NCBI GenBank assembly: GCA_012656075.1
Contig: JAAKBF010000105.1
Span: forward strand, 154,493 to 218,492
Source: Phytophthora hibernalis
Lineage: Eukaryota; Oomycota; Peronosporomycetes; Peronosporales; Peronosporaceae
Reading direction: 5' to 3'
DNA: 64,000 nt
Shown: positions 23,927 through 34,417 of the stretch, piece by piece
Layout of the letters: each line of letters begins with the position of its first letter
Position numbering within the stretch: position 1 is the stretch's first letter
Notes under the pieces: generated by a model
Told to the model about the DNA's origin: nothing
The model's database searches: none
Seen by the model: the letters and a program-made list of their open reading frames with translations, nothing else
Made by a program: the position numbers and the translations under genes

Positions 23927-25026
23927 TGCTACTTCCTTTTGAGCATGTGTCCCAGGCCAAGCGTTTATGTGTTTCGTTGTTTGCTGCGAGCAACACGTCA
24001 GAAATCAATCAATGTCGTCCACTGTGTCACCGTAAACCTGTAAACTTGAACATCCATCCGCTATCGGTAGGATGCACTCCTCTCACTTACTACACGTAGT
24101 GATGCAGTTAGTGGCACGCTGATGTCTTGGCTTGGTGTAGAAGTCCATGGAAGCACGGACGACTGGGTTCACAAGTGCAGCGATTGGCAAATAGGAGCGG
24201 TAGCAAACGATGTTGTGGAAATCTGAGCTGTCGGCGGAGTGAACTCGACACATGCTTGTCAAAGCAAGATGAAACAATCACGACGGCTTTACTGCCTTGC
24301 CTGTACAGTATTCAATGGTTTCAAAATCTGGGCAAAGTTCAAACTTTCGCGAAGACTGCGTTGTACTTAGCACGCGCCCTACTTTCTCAACAAGATCGGG
24401 ATGAATAAAATCACCCTGTCGGCAGCGGTGAGCAACGCAATTTGCTCGGATTTGGCTTGCAGCACGAAATCATATTGCTCGAGAGAGAATCGAACCCAGT
24501 GTTGTTCATTATTTTTCCTCCTTGCGAATCTTTCTCCGGCAGCTAAGAAGTACTCAACATAGGATATCGAACCCCAGGAAAGACGAAATGCCCAATAAAC
24601 AAACCGAATTTTAAGTCATGAACTGCGTTAGTGAACGGCGGAGTATCAGTTTAACACACCACAGAAGGTTAGCGGGGTTTGATGCAGTGCTCACCCTGAG
24701 TGCAACCGGCTTTAACCGCAAAAATAAAAATTAACACACCACAGAAGCGCGACTAGCAGATCCTCAACGCATTTCTGCCGAGCTATACAAATAATTCGAC
24801 GGGGCTCGGAGATCTGGCGAGGTAGTATCAAGCAAGATCCGTACCCCTACTACATGTCATGTAAAAGGAAACCTTGTAGCTGGTTTGCCTAACGACCAAG
24901 TATCAATTATCGACATCGCATGAAGTCTTTGTATTTTCGAATCCTCTCAAGGAAACCTCGGAATTGACTCGCCTAACACTGAAAAATGCGTACGTCGAAA
25001 TTTCCGACTTTTTGTGGTCTTCTTAC
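23927..25026. other. Gene-free spacer with a short direct repeat
   Basis: No gene is convincing. TTAACACACCACAGAAG occurs twice, at 24651-24667 and 24731-24747, exactly 80 bp apart. The stretch marks the change from compact core genes to repeat-rich sequence. Confidence 0.5.
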
Positions 25027-25656
25027 TTACTGCCACCATCGTTTGTTCTTCCAAGCTCTTTCCGCGACGTGGGCTCGTACCGCTTCATCCTTTCCTCTTT
25101 GGTAGGCTGCGTACACGTTTTCCAGACCAGCCTCTTCCTTCTTTTCATGTTGATATCAATCAGGGTTTTCCTTCGATTCGCTTGATGAGCGAGTTGGTAT
25201 CTTCGTCAATCTTCCGTTGTATTTCAACTATTTCCGCCGCTTTCTTGTGTGTTTTCTTAACCCCGTGGATTTTGAAAACCGGAATGATTGCCTCACACTC
25301 TCAGCACCTACGTTTGAAGATTTCGCAGCAGCTGCAATTGCCTCGTCAAGTTCCTTCCCAGTTTTCCCCTTCAACCCTTCGAGCAAGGCAATCGTGCCTT
25401 TAACAGCCTCGGATTGTTTTGACTCGCCAATCGTTTTCGCCTTGAAAAGACTACTGAAAAATCCGCCCCTCTCATCGTCATCGTCACCACTGTCTGTCTT
25501 GATGTTGGAGCCTCTTAAAATTCGTTTCTCACCGGTGAGGACAGTCGCGTGAGTTGGGTTGTCGTTCAGGTGTTGGCGCTTGCTTGAAATCGATATGGCA
25601 TCGCAGTTTGCAAGGAGAACGGCTGCTACCACTAACCAAAATACGGTTTGACGCAT
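25027..25656 (-). CDS. Candidate secreted RxLR-EER effector
   Basis: The ATG at 25656 opens a signal peptide of about 20 residues (MRQTVFWLVVAAVLLANCDA). RILR lies at residues 45-48 and an acidic DDDDER follows at about 58-63, which is the canonical RxLR...dEER layout for delivery into host plant cells. The C-terminal effector region is helical and Lys/Ala/Glu-rich. The unbroken frame stops at 25228. Further coding-like sequence (KAAEIVEIQRKIDEDTNSLI, then ENVYAAYQRGKDEAVR) continues in other frames to a stop at 25027-25029. The changes are needed near the CCCC run 25261-25264, near 25163, and in the TTTT run 25142-25145. They resemble the indels in the core genes, but a real truncation cannot be excluded for an effector. 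No WY-domain pattern was identified. Confidence 0.72.
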
Positions 25657-26646
25657 GGATTGGTATCAAAGGAGCTAGCGTTTTTGGGGATAATTCGTGA
25701 AGTGAGGATGGAGATAAGTCGAAGGGTAGGAGTAGAGTTCAATATCACTCGCTCAATTGGATTATGTTCCGCTCCGATTGTGCGTTTATTTGGATTATGC
25801 ACAAATCCGCAGGACATGAGACAGAACTAAATTTCGAGTGTAAGGTGTAAACCGCGGATACATGTAGGATGAAAAGTAACAAGAATATACGTTGTCCATG
25901 TATTTCCTCGCGTCCAAGTTCGATACTCACATTTATTCGTCAAAATCAAATAGGAACTTTGATTGGTAACAGACGTAAAAGTGCTGTGATAGCAACAAAT
26001 TTTGTGGCGCACCTCGACAATTTGAACAAACGATATCGATGAACAGAAATTATGTAGCGGCAAAGCCACATGGAGCACTACCAAAATTTGCAGGCCGATC
26101 AGTTCCAATTCTGGATGACCAACAAGCGATCTCCTGATGAAGTCTCGGCGCTGCTGAGATTGGGGTTACAGTGGAAGCGCTGACTAGCTCACATTTCGAA
26201 CAATCATAGCGGTTTGGAATTGCGTCCGGTATTTGTTCTGCTTCCACTAAGTTGCAATTCGAGAAATATTACGATGTACAACATCCACGAGTGCCGGCGA
26301 CCGAACAACAAAGTTTACAAATGGCCCTGCAAGCATACGCGTACGACATGGTATTCGTGACACCAGAATTGTATCAATTCCATCAACACATTGAATATGC
26401 CTAGGTTGTTGCATTCCTATTACCGAAATGGACGTCAACAAAAATGCAGTGAACGCTCTCGCCCCTACCGTCTCCGAACTGCTGAAGAGTCAGCTTCTCT
26501 CGTCCTCTTCAACCAGTACATGTTCTTCGACACGCTCAAAGTTTTCGTACCGATAGCACTTACCCCAACATCATGCCTCAAAAGTATTGAAAGTGCTTAA
26601 GAGTCCCTCCTTGATTCTCGAAAGTTGCTGAAAACCATCCCCACCC
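25657..26646. other. Spacer; right part belongs to the duplicated block
   Basis: No gene is supported. From about 26113 the sequence is shared with 34418 onwards as part of a segmental duplication and lies downstream of the macro-domain gene. Confidence 0.5.
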
Positions 26647-27254
26647 TCAGTCGCGGATGTTGAGCCCAGAAAGCTGTTCACTAATATCCACCTCTTCACT
26701 TTTCACCTTAGCATCTTCCAGCGCCTTGACGAAGCTGTTCACCGTCGGGTCGTCAATATTCATCAACGCAATGCGTTGCAGCTTGGTATCATCTCCTGTT
26801 CCTTGCAGAACTTCACCGTCTCCGTCACGATCTCCTTCGCCCCCAAATCCCGTGGATACCCGAAGATACCCGTCGAGATACCTGGTACCGCCACCGACGT
26901 GATCTCCAGTCGATGCGCCTCCGTCAACGCATTATACACAGCTCGACGAAGTTGTTTAGCATGTTCCGCAGTGGGTGGTGCAATACCCACATTAGGCCCC
27001 ACAGTGTGGATCACGAACCGACTCGGCAGCTTCCCTGCTGCAGTCGTCACCGCATCACCGACACATAACGAGCCATGAGTTTTTATCCATTTGGAGCTGT
27101 CCACCTGTATGGATGAACCTCCTGTACGCACAATTGCAGCTGCCAGACCCCCACCATGCAACAACCGGCAGTTGGCGGCGTTCACAATGGCGTCGGCTGT
27201 ACAGAGTGTGAGATCTCCTTGAATCACCAGCAGCTCGGGGCCTGTATCGGACAT
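26647..27254 (-). CDS. Macro-domain protein (ADP-ribose binding or hydrolysing)
   Basis: Macro domains bind or hydrolyse ADP-ribose on proteins or small molecules. The fold-defining motifs are present in order: IQGDLTLCTADAIVNAAN (strand and NAAN ADP-ribose contact), LLHGGGLAAAIVR (GGG loop), GDAVTTAAGKLPSRFVIHTV, and VAVPGISTGIFGYP (diphosphate loop). ATG 27254 (MSDTGPELLV) is the first start close to the domain; the open frame extends upstream only from a GTG. Near 26790 one base appears missing: the other frame continues DTKLQRIALMNIDDPTVNSF and ends SGLNIRD at 26647. The length is about 203 residues, right for a stand-alone MacroD-type domain. The gene is present in copy A of the duplicated block only. 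Confidence 0.85.
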
Positions 27255-27647
27255 TTTCCATTGACTCAAGACCTTCCCACCAAGAGAATCATCGACTTTA
27301 TCAATTGCAGAGGTCGGTGAAGGGGTTTCTTGGGTGAATTCGAGATAGTGCGACTTGGTGACGACATCTTGATTTCGAGGTATTGCGACTTGGAGACGAC
27401 ATTTTGAATAAGATCCTGATAATTCCACTTTTGGATCTGAATGCTGGTGAGGTGTCGATTTTGCTTGTGAAAGCGAAGCGCTCTTTGGATAGATGACAAA
27501 TGTAAAGCAGCTTCAACGAGAGGGAATTGGGTACAGTATCACAGTGCTGGCCGAACATTTACTTCAGGCAGCTAGAGATGTAGAATATTCCACCCATAGA
27601 GATATTCGCCCACGTTGATGCTCACAAGTTGTTACGAAGAACTGGTA

Positions 27648-27676
27648 CTACGAAGTAGTACTACAGTACTTCGTAG
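27648..27676. repeat. Hairpin in the effector downstream region
   Basis: CTACGAAGTA and TACTTCGTAG face each other across a 9-base loop downstream of effector A. In copy B (near 38815-38838) the loop is shorter and one arm has a changed base, so the structure is one of the few sites where the flanks of the two copies differ. Confidence 0.55.
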
Positions 27677-28167
27677 TGCTACAGCTGTACGGAGCAGGTG
27701 CTACTGTACAGTAGGTAGCAACTCAAGCCTGTCATAGTCTTTTCCGTCTAGGAAAATCTCACATCTCAACGTACTGGAACGCACTAAGACGATGTGGATT
27801 TCACAAAGGGTTATACATCCTTCAGCTTGGAAAATGTCGACTTTAAAGTTGCAAGCTGCGGATTCTACAGTACAAGAACGGCAATACGACCAGCAGTACA
27901 ATGGTACTGCTTGCACTGCTGGTCGTGGATTGCACTGCAATCAACAATTTTCATTTTCACTCTACGAGTCTCAGACCGAGTTTCACTTTCATCCATCGGG
28001 AATGGACTCGCCGTGGTTGTAATGAAACCCAGAAACGAGTCTCGTAGTATTTCTGAATCGGCAGCACACCTAAAACAACTCAGATATTTCGAAGTAACTA
28101 TAAAGACGTTTCTATCCATTACCTTTCAAGCACAGCTAGTAGTTTTTCAGTTTACATGTGATAATGC

Positions 28168-28722
28168 CTACGCTGCTGCTGCAGCTTTAGCCCGAGCGGC
28201 TTTAGCACCTGCTTCAATATCTTGTAGATAAATTCGGTAGCGATTAGCAATGACTTCGTACCGCGGGGTTTTAGTCATTCCCAAAACATCATCGACAGAA
28301 TATTTCTTCTTCAAGTTCCAGTGCTTAAAGCCTCTGTAGAGGTACGCATCGTTGCTTAACATCTTCTCAAACATTTTCTCGTTTTCCGCCGCCTTCGCTG
28401 CAGATGCTTGGAGTTTTGCCTTCTTCGCTGCTGCTTTAGCCGCACTTTGAGCAGATGTGCCGAGGACATTCTGCTTCAGATTCTTCAGCCATCCAAAATT
28501 CAAAGCCCTCCCTTCTTTGTCTTTGTAGGCTTCGTCATTGACAGCAACCGATTCGAGAGTGAGCCGGAACTTTTGAAACTCAGTGTCTGTTTTCTCTAGT
28601 TCAAATTTCGTCGGCGCCAAAACATTACTGGTATTTGAACCAGCCGAGGCAGTGGTGAATGTGCTGCCATGATCGAAAAGTATGATTGCAGCAATCATCA
28701 GCAGAATGTTGGTCGACCGCAT
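28168..28722 (-). CDS. Candidate secreted effector A (degenerate EER, no RxLR)
   Basis: An intact 184-residue frame starts at ATG 28722 with a signal peptide (MRSTNILLMIAAIILFDHGS, cleavage likely after TASA). No RxLR is present. At the position where copy B has EER, this copy reads DKEGR before ALNFGWLKNL. The C-terminal ~105 residues are rich in Ala/Lys (AAKAAAKKAKLQASAAKAAE) and then hold FKHWNLKKKYSVDDVLGM and a terminal Ala run. All but one of the amino-acid differences from copy B fall in the first ~80 residues; the remaining effector region differs by one residue (Ser/Thr). This pattern suggests secretion and host targeting under changing selection. No known enzymatic domain is visible. 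Confidence 0.75.
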   Translation of the reverse strand: MRSTNILLMIAAIILFDHGSTFTTASAGSNTSNVLAPTKFELEKTDTEFQKFRLTLESVAVNDEAYKDKEGRALNFGWLKNLKQNVLGTSAQSAAKAAAKKAKLQASAAKAAENEKMFEKMLSNDAYLYRGFKHWNLKKKYSVDDVLGMTKTPRYEVIANRYRIYLQDIEAGAKAARAKAAAAA

Positions 28723-28774
28723 ATGAAATAGTACTTCGTTGAAATCGTGAGGTCTGACGATTGGGAACTGAAAG

Positions 28775-28789
28775 CAAATGGCGGAATGA
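28775..28789 (-). promoter_or_regulatory. Oomycete-type initiator upstream of effector A
   Basis: On the minus strand the sequence reads TCATTCCGCCATTTG, close to the oomycete initiator consensus (TCATT followed by CA/CW and a T-rich stretch). It lies 53-67 bases before the ATG, a normal leader length for these genes. Confidence 0.6.
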
Positions 28790-29399
28790 AGTCCAGAAAC
28801 TCTAACAGCACACCAGATCTGTGGGTTTCAAAGATAATGGTCGCAATCGTAAACTACGATTACGAGCTTCGCCGATCTCTTCTGGAGCACAGATGGTTAT
28901 CACATACCGGTACTTTTAAGTATAACTTATTGGCGATAAACAACAAGTTTTGTGTCTTCACACTGCCGCGGCAAAACAAGCTCTATCAGATCGAGCTGTT
29001 TATCCTCTCGGCTCTCTTCACTGTCAGGATTTGAGGGCTATGACACCCTTTCTCGAAATTATGCTATCATTTTTGTAACAGCAACACGACCCCAGTATGT
29101 GCTAGATCGTTTTTGATTTTGATTTTGATTTTGAAGTGAGGTACATTAATGTCAATCAGTATCCTAACGCCACCTAATGCCCGAGCTTGCTCGACGCCAA
29201 TGCTGCAGTCGGCAAGGTTGAGGACAGCTTCGTGCTCCGCACAGGGCGCTGTCCGCACTCTCTATCGTTACACCGTGCCGTCTGCAGCCTCTGACGAGGT
29301 CTGCTTTTCATGCACGGATATCCACAGTGCGACATCCTCCTGTATTTGATCAGTGATGCTCGCCCATTTGTTCGCTGGAAGGTGCCCCGCTGGTGCCCT

Positions 29400-30038
29400 T
29401 TATCCCACAGTCCGTTCCTTCTCCCGTGCCATCCTGGCGAATCCAAGTGCTGTTCGGTTGCTGTTCTGGTGGGACTGCGTCCAGCTGATCACCGTCGCGG
29501 GCGTCCGCAGAGCGTCTCGCTTTCCAGAACGAGAATCGGAGATATTCCGCTCTCGGCGGCTGCCTCCTAGTCTGGTGTTGCATGACATGTTGATTGTCTC
29601 CGACCACATGTACTGGTCCCCATGCGTGCTTAACACATTCGCGTACATACCAAGAATCGCCGCTTTCTGCGTCGCCACTGTGCCGGCCCCGTAGTAGGTA
29701 CTGCTAATGTACTGGGTCTCGACAGTTCCCGACCTCGTATGCACCCGCACAATCACTGTTCCACTAACCCCTCTCGTCAGTGTGCCTCGAGCAGCGCCAG
29801 CCACAAAGACCACGTAATAGCTGCCACGATGTGGCGTCGCCATGTGCTGCCCCTGCCAGTCTGCCCCCAGCACTAGACAGAGCGTGCTGCTAATGTGCTT
29901 CAGCAATGCGCGGTTCGCCGCCGACTCGATGTCCTTGGTAATGTCCCTGTGGCCCGTCCGTAGTCTTGCAACTAGTCCTTCAACATGATATGCTGCCGAT
30001 ATGTCATTGAGGGGTCGAAATGAGCGACGCTCCACCAC
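29400..30038 (-). CDS. LINE RNase H domain (fragment)
   Basis: The frame contains YYVVFVAGAARGTLTRGVSG followed by TVIVRVHTRSGTVETQYISS and ATQKAAILGMYANVL, the strand-turn-strand and helix pattern of RNase H at the C-terminus of LINE polyproteins. The first acidic residue expected after YVVF is replaced by Ala in this reading, consistent with decay. Confidence 0.55.
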   Translation of the reverse strand: MVERRSFRPLNDISAAYHVEGLVARLRTGHRDITKDIESAANRALLKHISSTLCLVLGADWQGQHMATPHRGSYYVVFVAGAARGTLTRGVSGTVIVRVHTRSGTVETQYISSTYYGAGTVATQKAAILGMYANVLSTHGDQYMWSETINMSCNTRLGGSRRERNISDSRSGKRDALRTPATVISWTQSHQNSNRTALGFARMAREKERTVG

Positions 30039-30672
30039 CAGACCGGGTTGAGGTATAAAGTCGCCCCGAGACTCAAGCAGTTCGCCGTCATTAGGTGAAC
30101 TGCATCACCAATCAGCACCGCTTGATCGTCAGGATATTGGGTGATCACGTGGCCCAGTGCCCGCAGGATCCCAGTTGGAACCCCGGGTAATGTGAGTGAG
30201 AAGATAGCAGATTCGTAGCTAGGTAGACACAGTCCTGCCGAGCGCCACCGTTCCACAAGAACCTCAGCTTGGTAGCCGCAGGGCACTTCCAGTAGACATG
30301 TAAGTCACCGTGTGCATGCTTCGTGCGGGCAGTCCAATCCTGCCGATACGGGATTGTATAATGACGCCGCGTGGTGCTTAATCCGGAGGAGAATATGTTC
30401 CCCCAAGGATTACGCGTCGAACTCGTTTCCATGCGAGCTGGTCAAGCCCCGCGGCCACTGTGGCACTGAGCTGCCCCCACTTGTTCCGTTGCGCCCGTTG
30501 GTGCTCCAGTCCCTTGTTAGTGCGGCTTTAGCTGAACAGTGTTTTGTATGTTTTGCGGGGGTCTTCCATCTTCGATCACCCACCCAGAGGCACACCAGCC
30601 GAGATATCCTCGGGTGTGGATGCATCGCTGTGATAGTTGAATCTCTGCCTACAGCAAGCTGCGTGGCCGCGA

Positions 30673-31704
30673 TCAACTCTCGATGAGTTCGAACATTCGC
30701 AAGCGCCGCGCGGTCACGAGACCCAGATTCCGTTTTGCTGGTTTGGTTGCATACCGAATTGGTCCGGAGTGAACCCCGGGCTGGAGAAGTTGCGGGAAGT
30801 TCAGCAGTAGCAATAGCATCAAGTACTCCGTCTGTCTCGTTACAGTCTCGGTGATCTTGTTCACGAGTACCTTAACGACCATCCCGCTAGCTCTGAGCCA
30901 CCTCCAGTGGAGGATGTCCTTCATCAGAGTGCCTTTGCGGCACAGTGTTCGCAGCTTAGTTCGAATGTTAACCACAGCTCCAGTTTCGGCATATAGCTTA
31001 GGTCCACTAGCGCCATGTACGGCAACCATTGAGAGCAGAATGTACCATGTTGCGCCGCCTCCACCGCTAAGTAAATGCAACTGAGAGGACCTTGCATTGG
31101 CTGAGTATCCAGTGTCAGCCTCCTGCCAAGCCATCGTGTCCCCATCGGTCCTCGGAAAAGCGTCGTGCAATAAAGTGCCACGACCATTGCAGCCTTGTGT
31201 GCTGAGGGTGTCACCCCAAAACGAATTGCAGGCGGTGATGCCCGTATCCCAAATGGTGGATTTCAGCCGCTTGCTGTGCTCCGTGGGCTGCGTGTAGCGT
31301 AGAGTCACGTACACTTGCGTTGCTACTCCGTAGTCTTGGCATCCGGCCAGCACGTCCCCCACAAACTGCGCGTGTGGATCCGCCTCCACCACCCAGCCGT
31401 TCACTGTCACCACCGCCAGCGCGAGCAATTCCACCTTGAGGTCTGGGACGGCTAGATCGCCCTGCTGTCGCGGCAATGTTGCCACATTGCTATTCATCCA
31501 GACTCTTCCTCCCACATCGCAGTCAGTAAAGCGGCCATGCCAGACGTAGTTTCTGATCATCTTTTGGAACGTCTGGGTCGTGGCCTTCGAAGGCCATTGG
31601 TGCCGGTCAATGTATAACAGCTTGGGGATCACGATCGCTATGGCGATTAAGCTGCGTTGGTCCACTGTGAGCGTCTTCCTCGTTGCCAGCGCTAGACGTG
31701 CCAC
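30673..31704 (-). CDS. LINE polyprotein, post-RT region (fragment)
   Basis: A 343-codon frame follows the RT. It includes QTFQKMIRNYVWHGR and LPRQQGDLAVPDLKVELLAL, matching the conserved block after the RT of many LINEs (an F-W motif followed by a GGL/VPD motif). Its domain order, between RT and RNase H, supports the assignment. Confidence 0.6.
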   Translation of the reverse strand: MARLALATRKTLTVDQRSLIAIAIVIPKLLYIDRHQWPSKATTQTFQKMIRNYVWHGRFTDCDVGGRVWMNSNVATLPRQQGDLAVPDLKVELLALAVVTVNGWVVEADPHAQFVGDVLAGCQDYGVATQVYVTLRYTQPTEHSKRLKSTIWDTGITACNSFWGDTLSTQGCNGRGTLLHDAFPRTDGDTMAWQEADTGYSANARSSQLHLLSGGGGATWYILLSMVAVHGASGPKLYAETGAVVNIRTKLRTLCRKGTLMKDILHWRWLRASGMVVKVLVNKITETVTRQTEYLMLLLLLNFPQLLQPGVHSGPIRYATKPAKRNLGLVTARRLRMFELIES

Positions 31705-31725
31705 AAGTTGGGTTCGTGCAACTTG

Positions 31726-32605
31726 TCAAGTGTAATCCGGGTCCGGAACGCTACCCACCTGGAGCCCCAAGTAGCGCGAAAGCTTGGTTACCGCCTGTAA
31801 TTTGAGCGGTGGTGGAAGCGGCCCCATCGGTGCAACTGCCTCCGGGTTGAGTGCTATTACTAGTGACTTCTCTTCGTTCAGCTTGAGCCCTGATGCCATG
31901 GTCAAAATACGGGTGGTGGCCATAACAATCACAACTTCTACTATGGTCCTCACGTAGCTTGCCGTGTCGTCGGCGTACCCTCCAACCTTCAGTTGCACCG
32001 CCCCAGACGTGCTTTTCAGCACAATGCCGGAAATTCTTGGTGTCACTGTCTATTCGTCTGTACAGAGCGCGCTCCAACACCAGAATGAACAGGATAGGCG
32101 CCAGCGGGCAGCCCTGCCGGATCCCGCACGTGACCGTCACCCACCGTGAGCGGTAGTCGTTCGCGAGGAATCTAACACGCGTTCCGTCGTACAATCCACG
32201 TATCGCGTTCAAATAGTCTTCCAGGAATCCCAACCAAAGGAGGACTTCGTACATAAAGGTGCGGTCAACAGAATCGTAAGCCTTGCAGAAGTCGAGGAGG
32301 AGCGCCAGTGCAGCTGCCATGACCGGGTCCGTCGAGGCGGCCTTCTGAGCAGCCGTGAATAAATTCACCGTTGCGTGAATTCTGCGGAATGGTACAAAAC
32401 CGTTCTGGTTTAGGTGGATAATCAGATGCAGCTTCGTGCTCGTCCTCGTGGCCAGTATCCTCGTCAGGATTTTGTAGTCCGAGTCCAGCAAGGCCAGAGG
32501 TCTGAAGCTGAGAGGATTAAACCGTCGGCTTTCGACCGGCTGCATCCTCGCGCAGTCGTTGTTCCATCCGGAGAAGCCGCCGAAGTCGTTGTCTGTAGGT
32601 GGCAC
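31726..32605 (-). CDS. LINE reverse transcriptase (two frames)
   Basis: The upstream frame (31751-32605) has the RT fingers and palm: FRPLALLDSDYKILTRILA, NGFVPFRRIHATVNLF, ALALLLDFCKAYDSVDR (first catalytic Asp) and CGIRQGCPLAPILFILVLE. The catalytic box GGYADDTASYV lies in another frame (31726-32046), so one base is gained or lost between them. Together they cover a non-LTR reverse transcriptase used for target-primed reverse transcription. Confidence 0.82.
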
Positions 32606-34375
32606 GCGCAGCTTTCCTGCGTTGCTTAATGATGGCCAAGGTCGCTTTGCGAGCCGAACCCATTCACATTTTGGGTGATACAGCTAACAGTGCGCTCGTT
32701 CCAGTGTAGACCCGTCGAGTCGTGCTGTGCAGTCATATGAACCCTCTCTTCTTCCGCCTTGTGGGTTTGTATTTTCTTTTTGTTCTCCTGACGAAAATCC
32801 CGGCGAATGTTGGCCTACCTTCGCTGCGCGTCTACACTCGGGAAAATATCTCCAAGTACACGGTGGCGTGGCTCTCTAGTAGGCGGTTGCCGTGGTTCCG
32901 CATGCCCTCGGTCAGCCGGTCTTCTCCCTCTCTGCATCTGCTCACGTGTGCATAACGCCTGTAGCTTCTGGCGCTTCCGCGAGGTTTTGGTAGCTCGGTC
33001 CTTGTCATGATGTCTACCATCCTCCGCTGCGTTCTTAGTCATCCCTGTTGCTGTCTCCTTGATGGACTCCGTGCGGGACAGCGTCTCGCATTTTTGACCC
33101 TCCACAGGTGTGACGAGAGCGCCAAGCGTGTGATTCTTTCGCTTCTTTGTCCTAGCCGCAGTAGTCTGTCGCCCAGATTGAACGCCGCTCCTGTTCTGTC
33201 GCGTGCGTGTCATCAGTGGCTCATCACTTATTGCAAAATGATGAGCCGTGCTGGGGGATGGGGAGCCCTCAGCATCTCAGAGGTACAGCCATGCCAGCCT
33301 CCAGTGCTGCCATTCTGTCCGCCCATGTGATCCCACTCGGGATCGTTAACGCCACTCCCCAGTCCGCCCGTGTTGTTACACTCTCGCATAGTAAGCTCAG
33401 AGCAGGGTGGTCACCGTGGAGATAGCCGAGGTGCGCCCTCGGAGCATTCCCCATGGGTGTGTAAGGCCACGCCCACACCGTGTATTGCAGGATGTGCAGT
33501 GCGTGCCAACATTCCGCCGTCATCTCCGCCGGTCTTGCGCGGTTCATAGCCGACGGGCACATTTGAATCAGCCGGTTCCAACGTTGCGTGTCTCCAGCCA
33601 CGTTTCTATCCCTGTCGCTGCCACCGTCAACAGTGAAAGCTGCCTCCCAAGACCTGCAAAATTCCACAGTGTGTGCTTGTTGTTGGGTCAATGATCAATG
33701 CTCTGATCGTTTCCAGCTGACCCTCATACGCTTCCAGATCCACCCATTGCTGCAATACAGCCTTAGGAAGCATCTTGGCCGCCAGTTCCGGTACGGCAGC
33801 GCGTCAAAGAGTCGGCGTAGTTGCGTCAGGTGTGTCAGTAGCCAAGGCATCATGTTGATATCCTCACCGGTCTTGTGTCCGTGGGGCAGGCGTTCTGTTT
33901 TTGGCTGCGCCCTCCACCACGCCTCACTTGCGTCACTGTTTTCTTTCAGCAGAAGCCGTTGTTTGGAGCGGTCGGCCAGCATCTCTGGTTCCCCCAATGG
34001 CGTCCAGGATGCGGATTAGGGCGGGCTGGGCTAATCTCCCGTGACGTGATATCCGATGCTTGGTCCCCGCTGCGGGAGCAAGTCCTTGACTGTCACCTGC
34101 CATTGCTGTATTGTTACTGCGTCCCCCAGGTCCCACAAATTGTTGGAGGCGATCTCCCTCCTCCTCGAGTCCACTACTGTAGGCAGTTGGGCTATGTCAT
34201 AGTATGCACTGTCCAGTCTCGGCATGGCGAGCCGATCATGGACCACATCCAATCGCGCTCTGCGGTCCATGCCGCCGATGCATGTAGATCGTGCAATCTC
34301 TCTGCATACCGTTCGAAATTGTTGAGGGTCCGAGTACATGTAACAGATCGAAATGTTTGGACGCACAATCCGTGA
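32606..34375 (-). mobile_element. LINE 5' part, broken frames
   Basis: Minus-strand frames at 32815-33213 (Arg/Lys/Thr-rich), 33269-33691, 33695-33997 and 34031-34366 line up in order before the RT. They are probably the nucleic-acid-binding and endonuclease regions of the LINE, but no catalytic motif was recognised. No separate gene is proposed here. Confidence 0.4.
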
Positions 34376-34417
34376 CCTTTACATTCGTACTACATGTAGA
34401 AACAAAAAAACACATGG

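Larger units (their letters stand above)
26113..28900. repeat. Segmental duplication, copy A (contains macro-domain gene and effector A)
   Basis: Bases 26113 to about 26500 match 34418-34790. Bases from about 27318 to 27609 match 34830-35147, and 27601 to 28900 match 38766-40085. All are in direct orientation. Order and boundaries show a unit of about 2.8 kb. The internal part of copy A between about 26500 and 27318, holding the macro-domain gene, is missing from copy B. Copy A is uninterrupted at the point where copy B carries the MULE and so serves as the empty site. Confidence 0.85.
29100..34375 (-). mobile_element. Degenerate LINE (non-LTR retrotransposon) with RNase H
   Basis: Reading on the minus strand from about 34375 to 29100, broken frames give a basic 5' part, a non-LTR reverse transcriptase, a post-RT region and an RNase H. 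The element ends in a short microsatellite-like tail of repeated ATCAAA units (29108-29135 on the plus strand), typical of LINE 3' ends. I did not recognise an apurinic-type endonuclease in the 5' part. Frames change many times, so the copy is dead or heavily affected by indels. It separates the two copies of the effector duplication. Confidence 0.8.

Noticed and set aside
27701..27940. A Cys-rich small protein downstream of effector A (and at 38860-39108 downstream of effector B)
   Set aside because: The frame has no ATG-supported signal peptide, starts differ between the copies because of one-base changes, and it lies in the shared 3' flank. Conservation is explained by the recent duplication.
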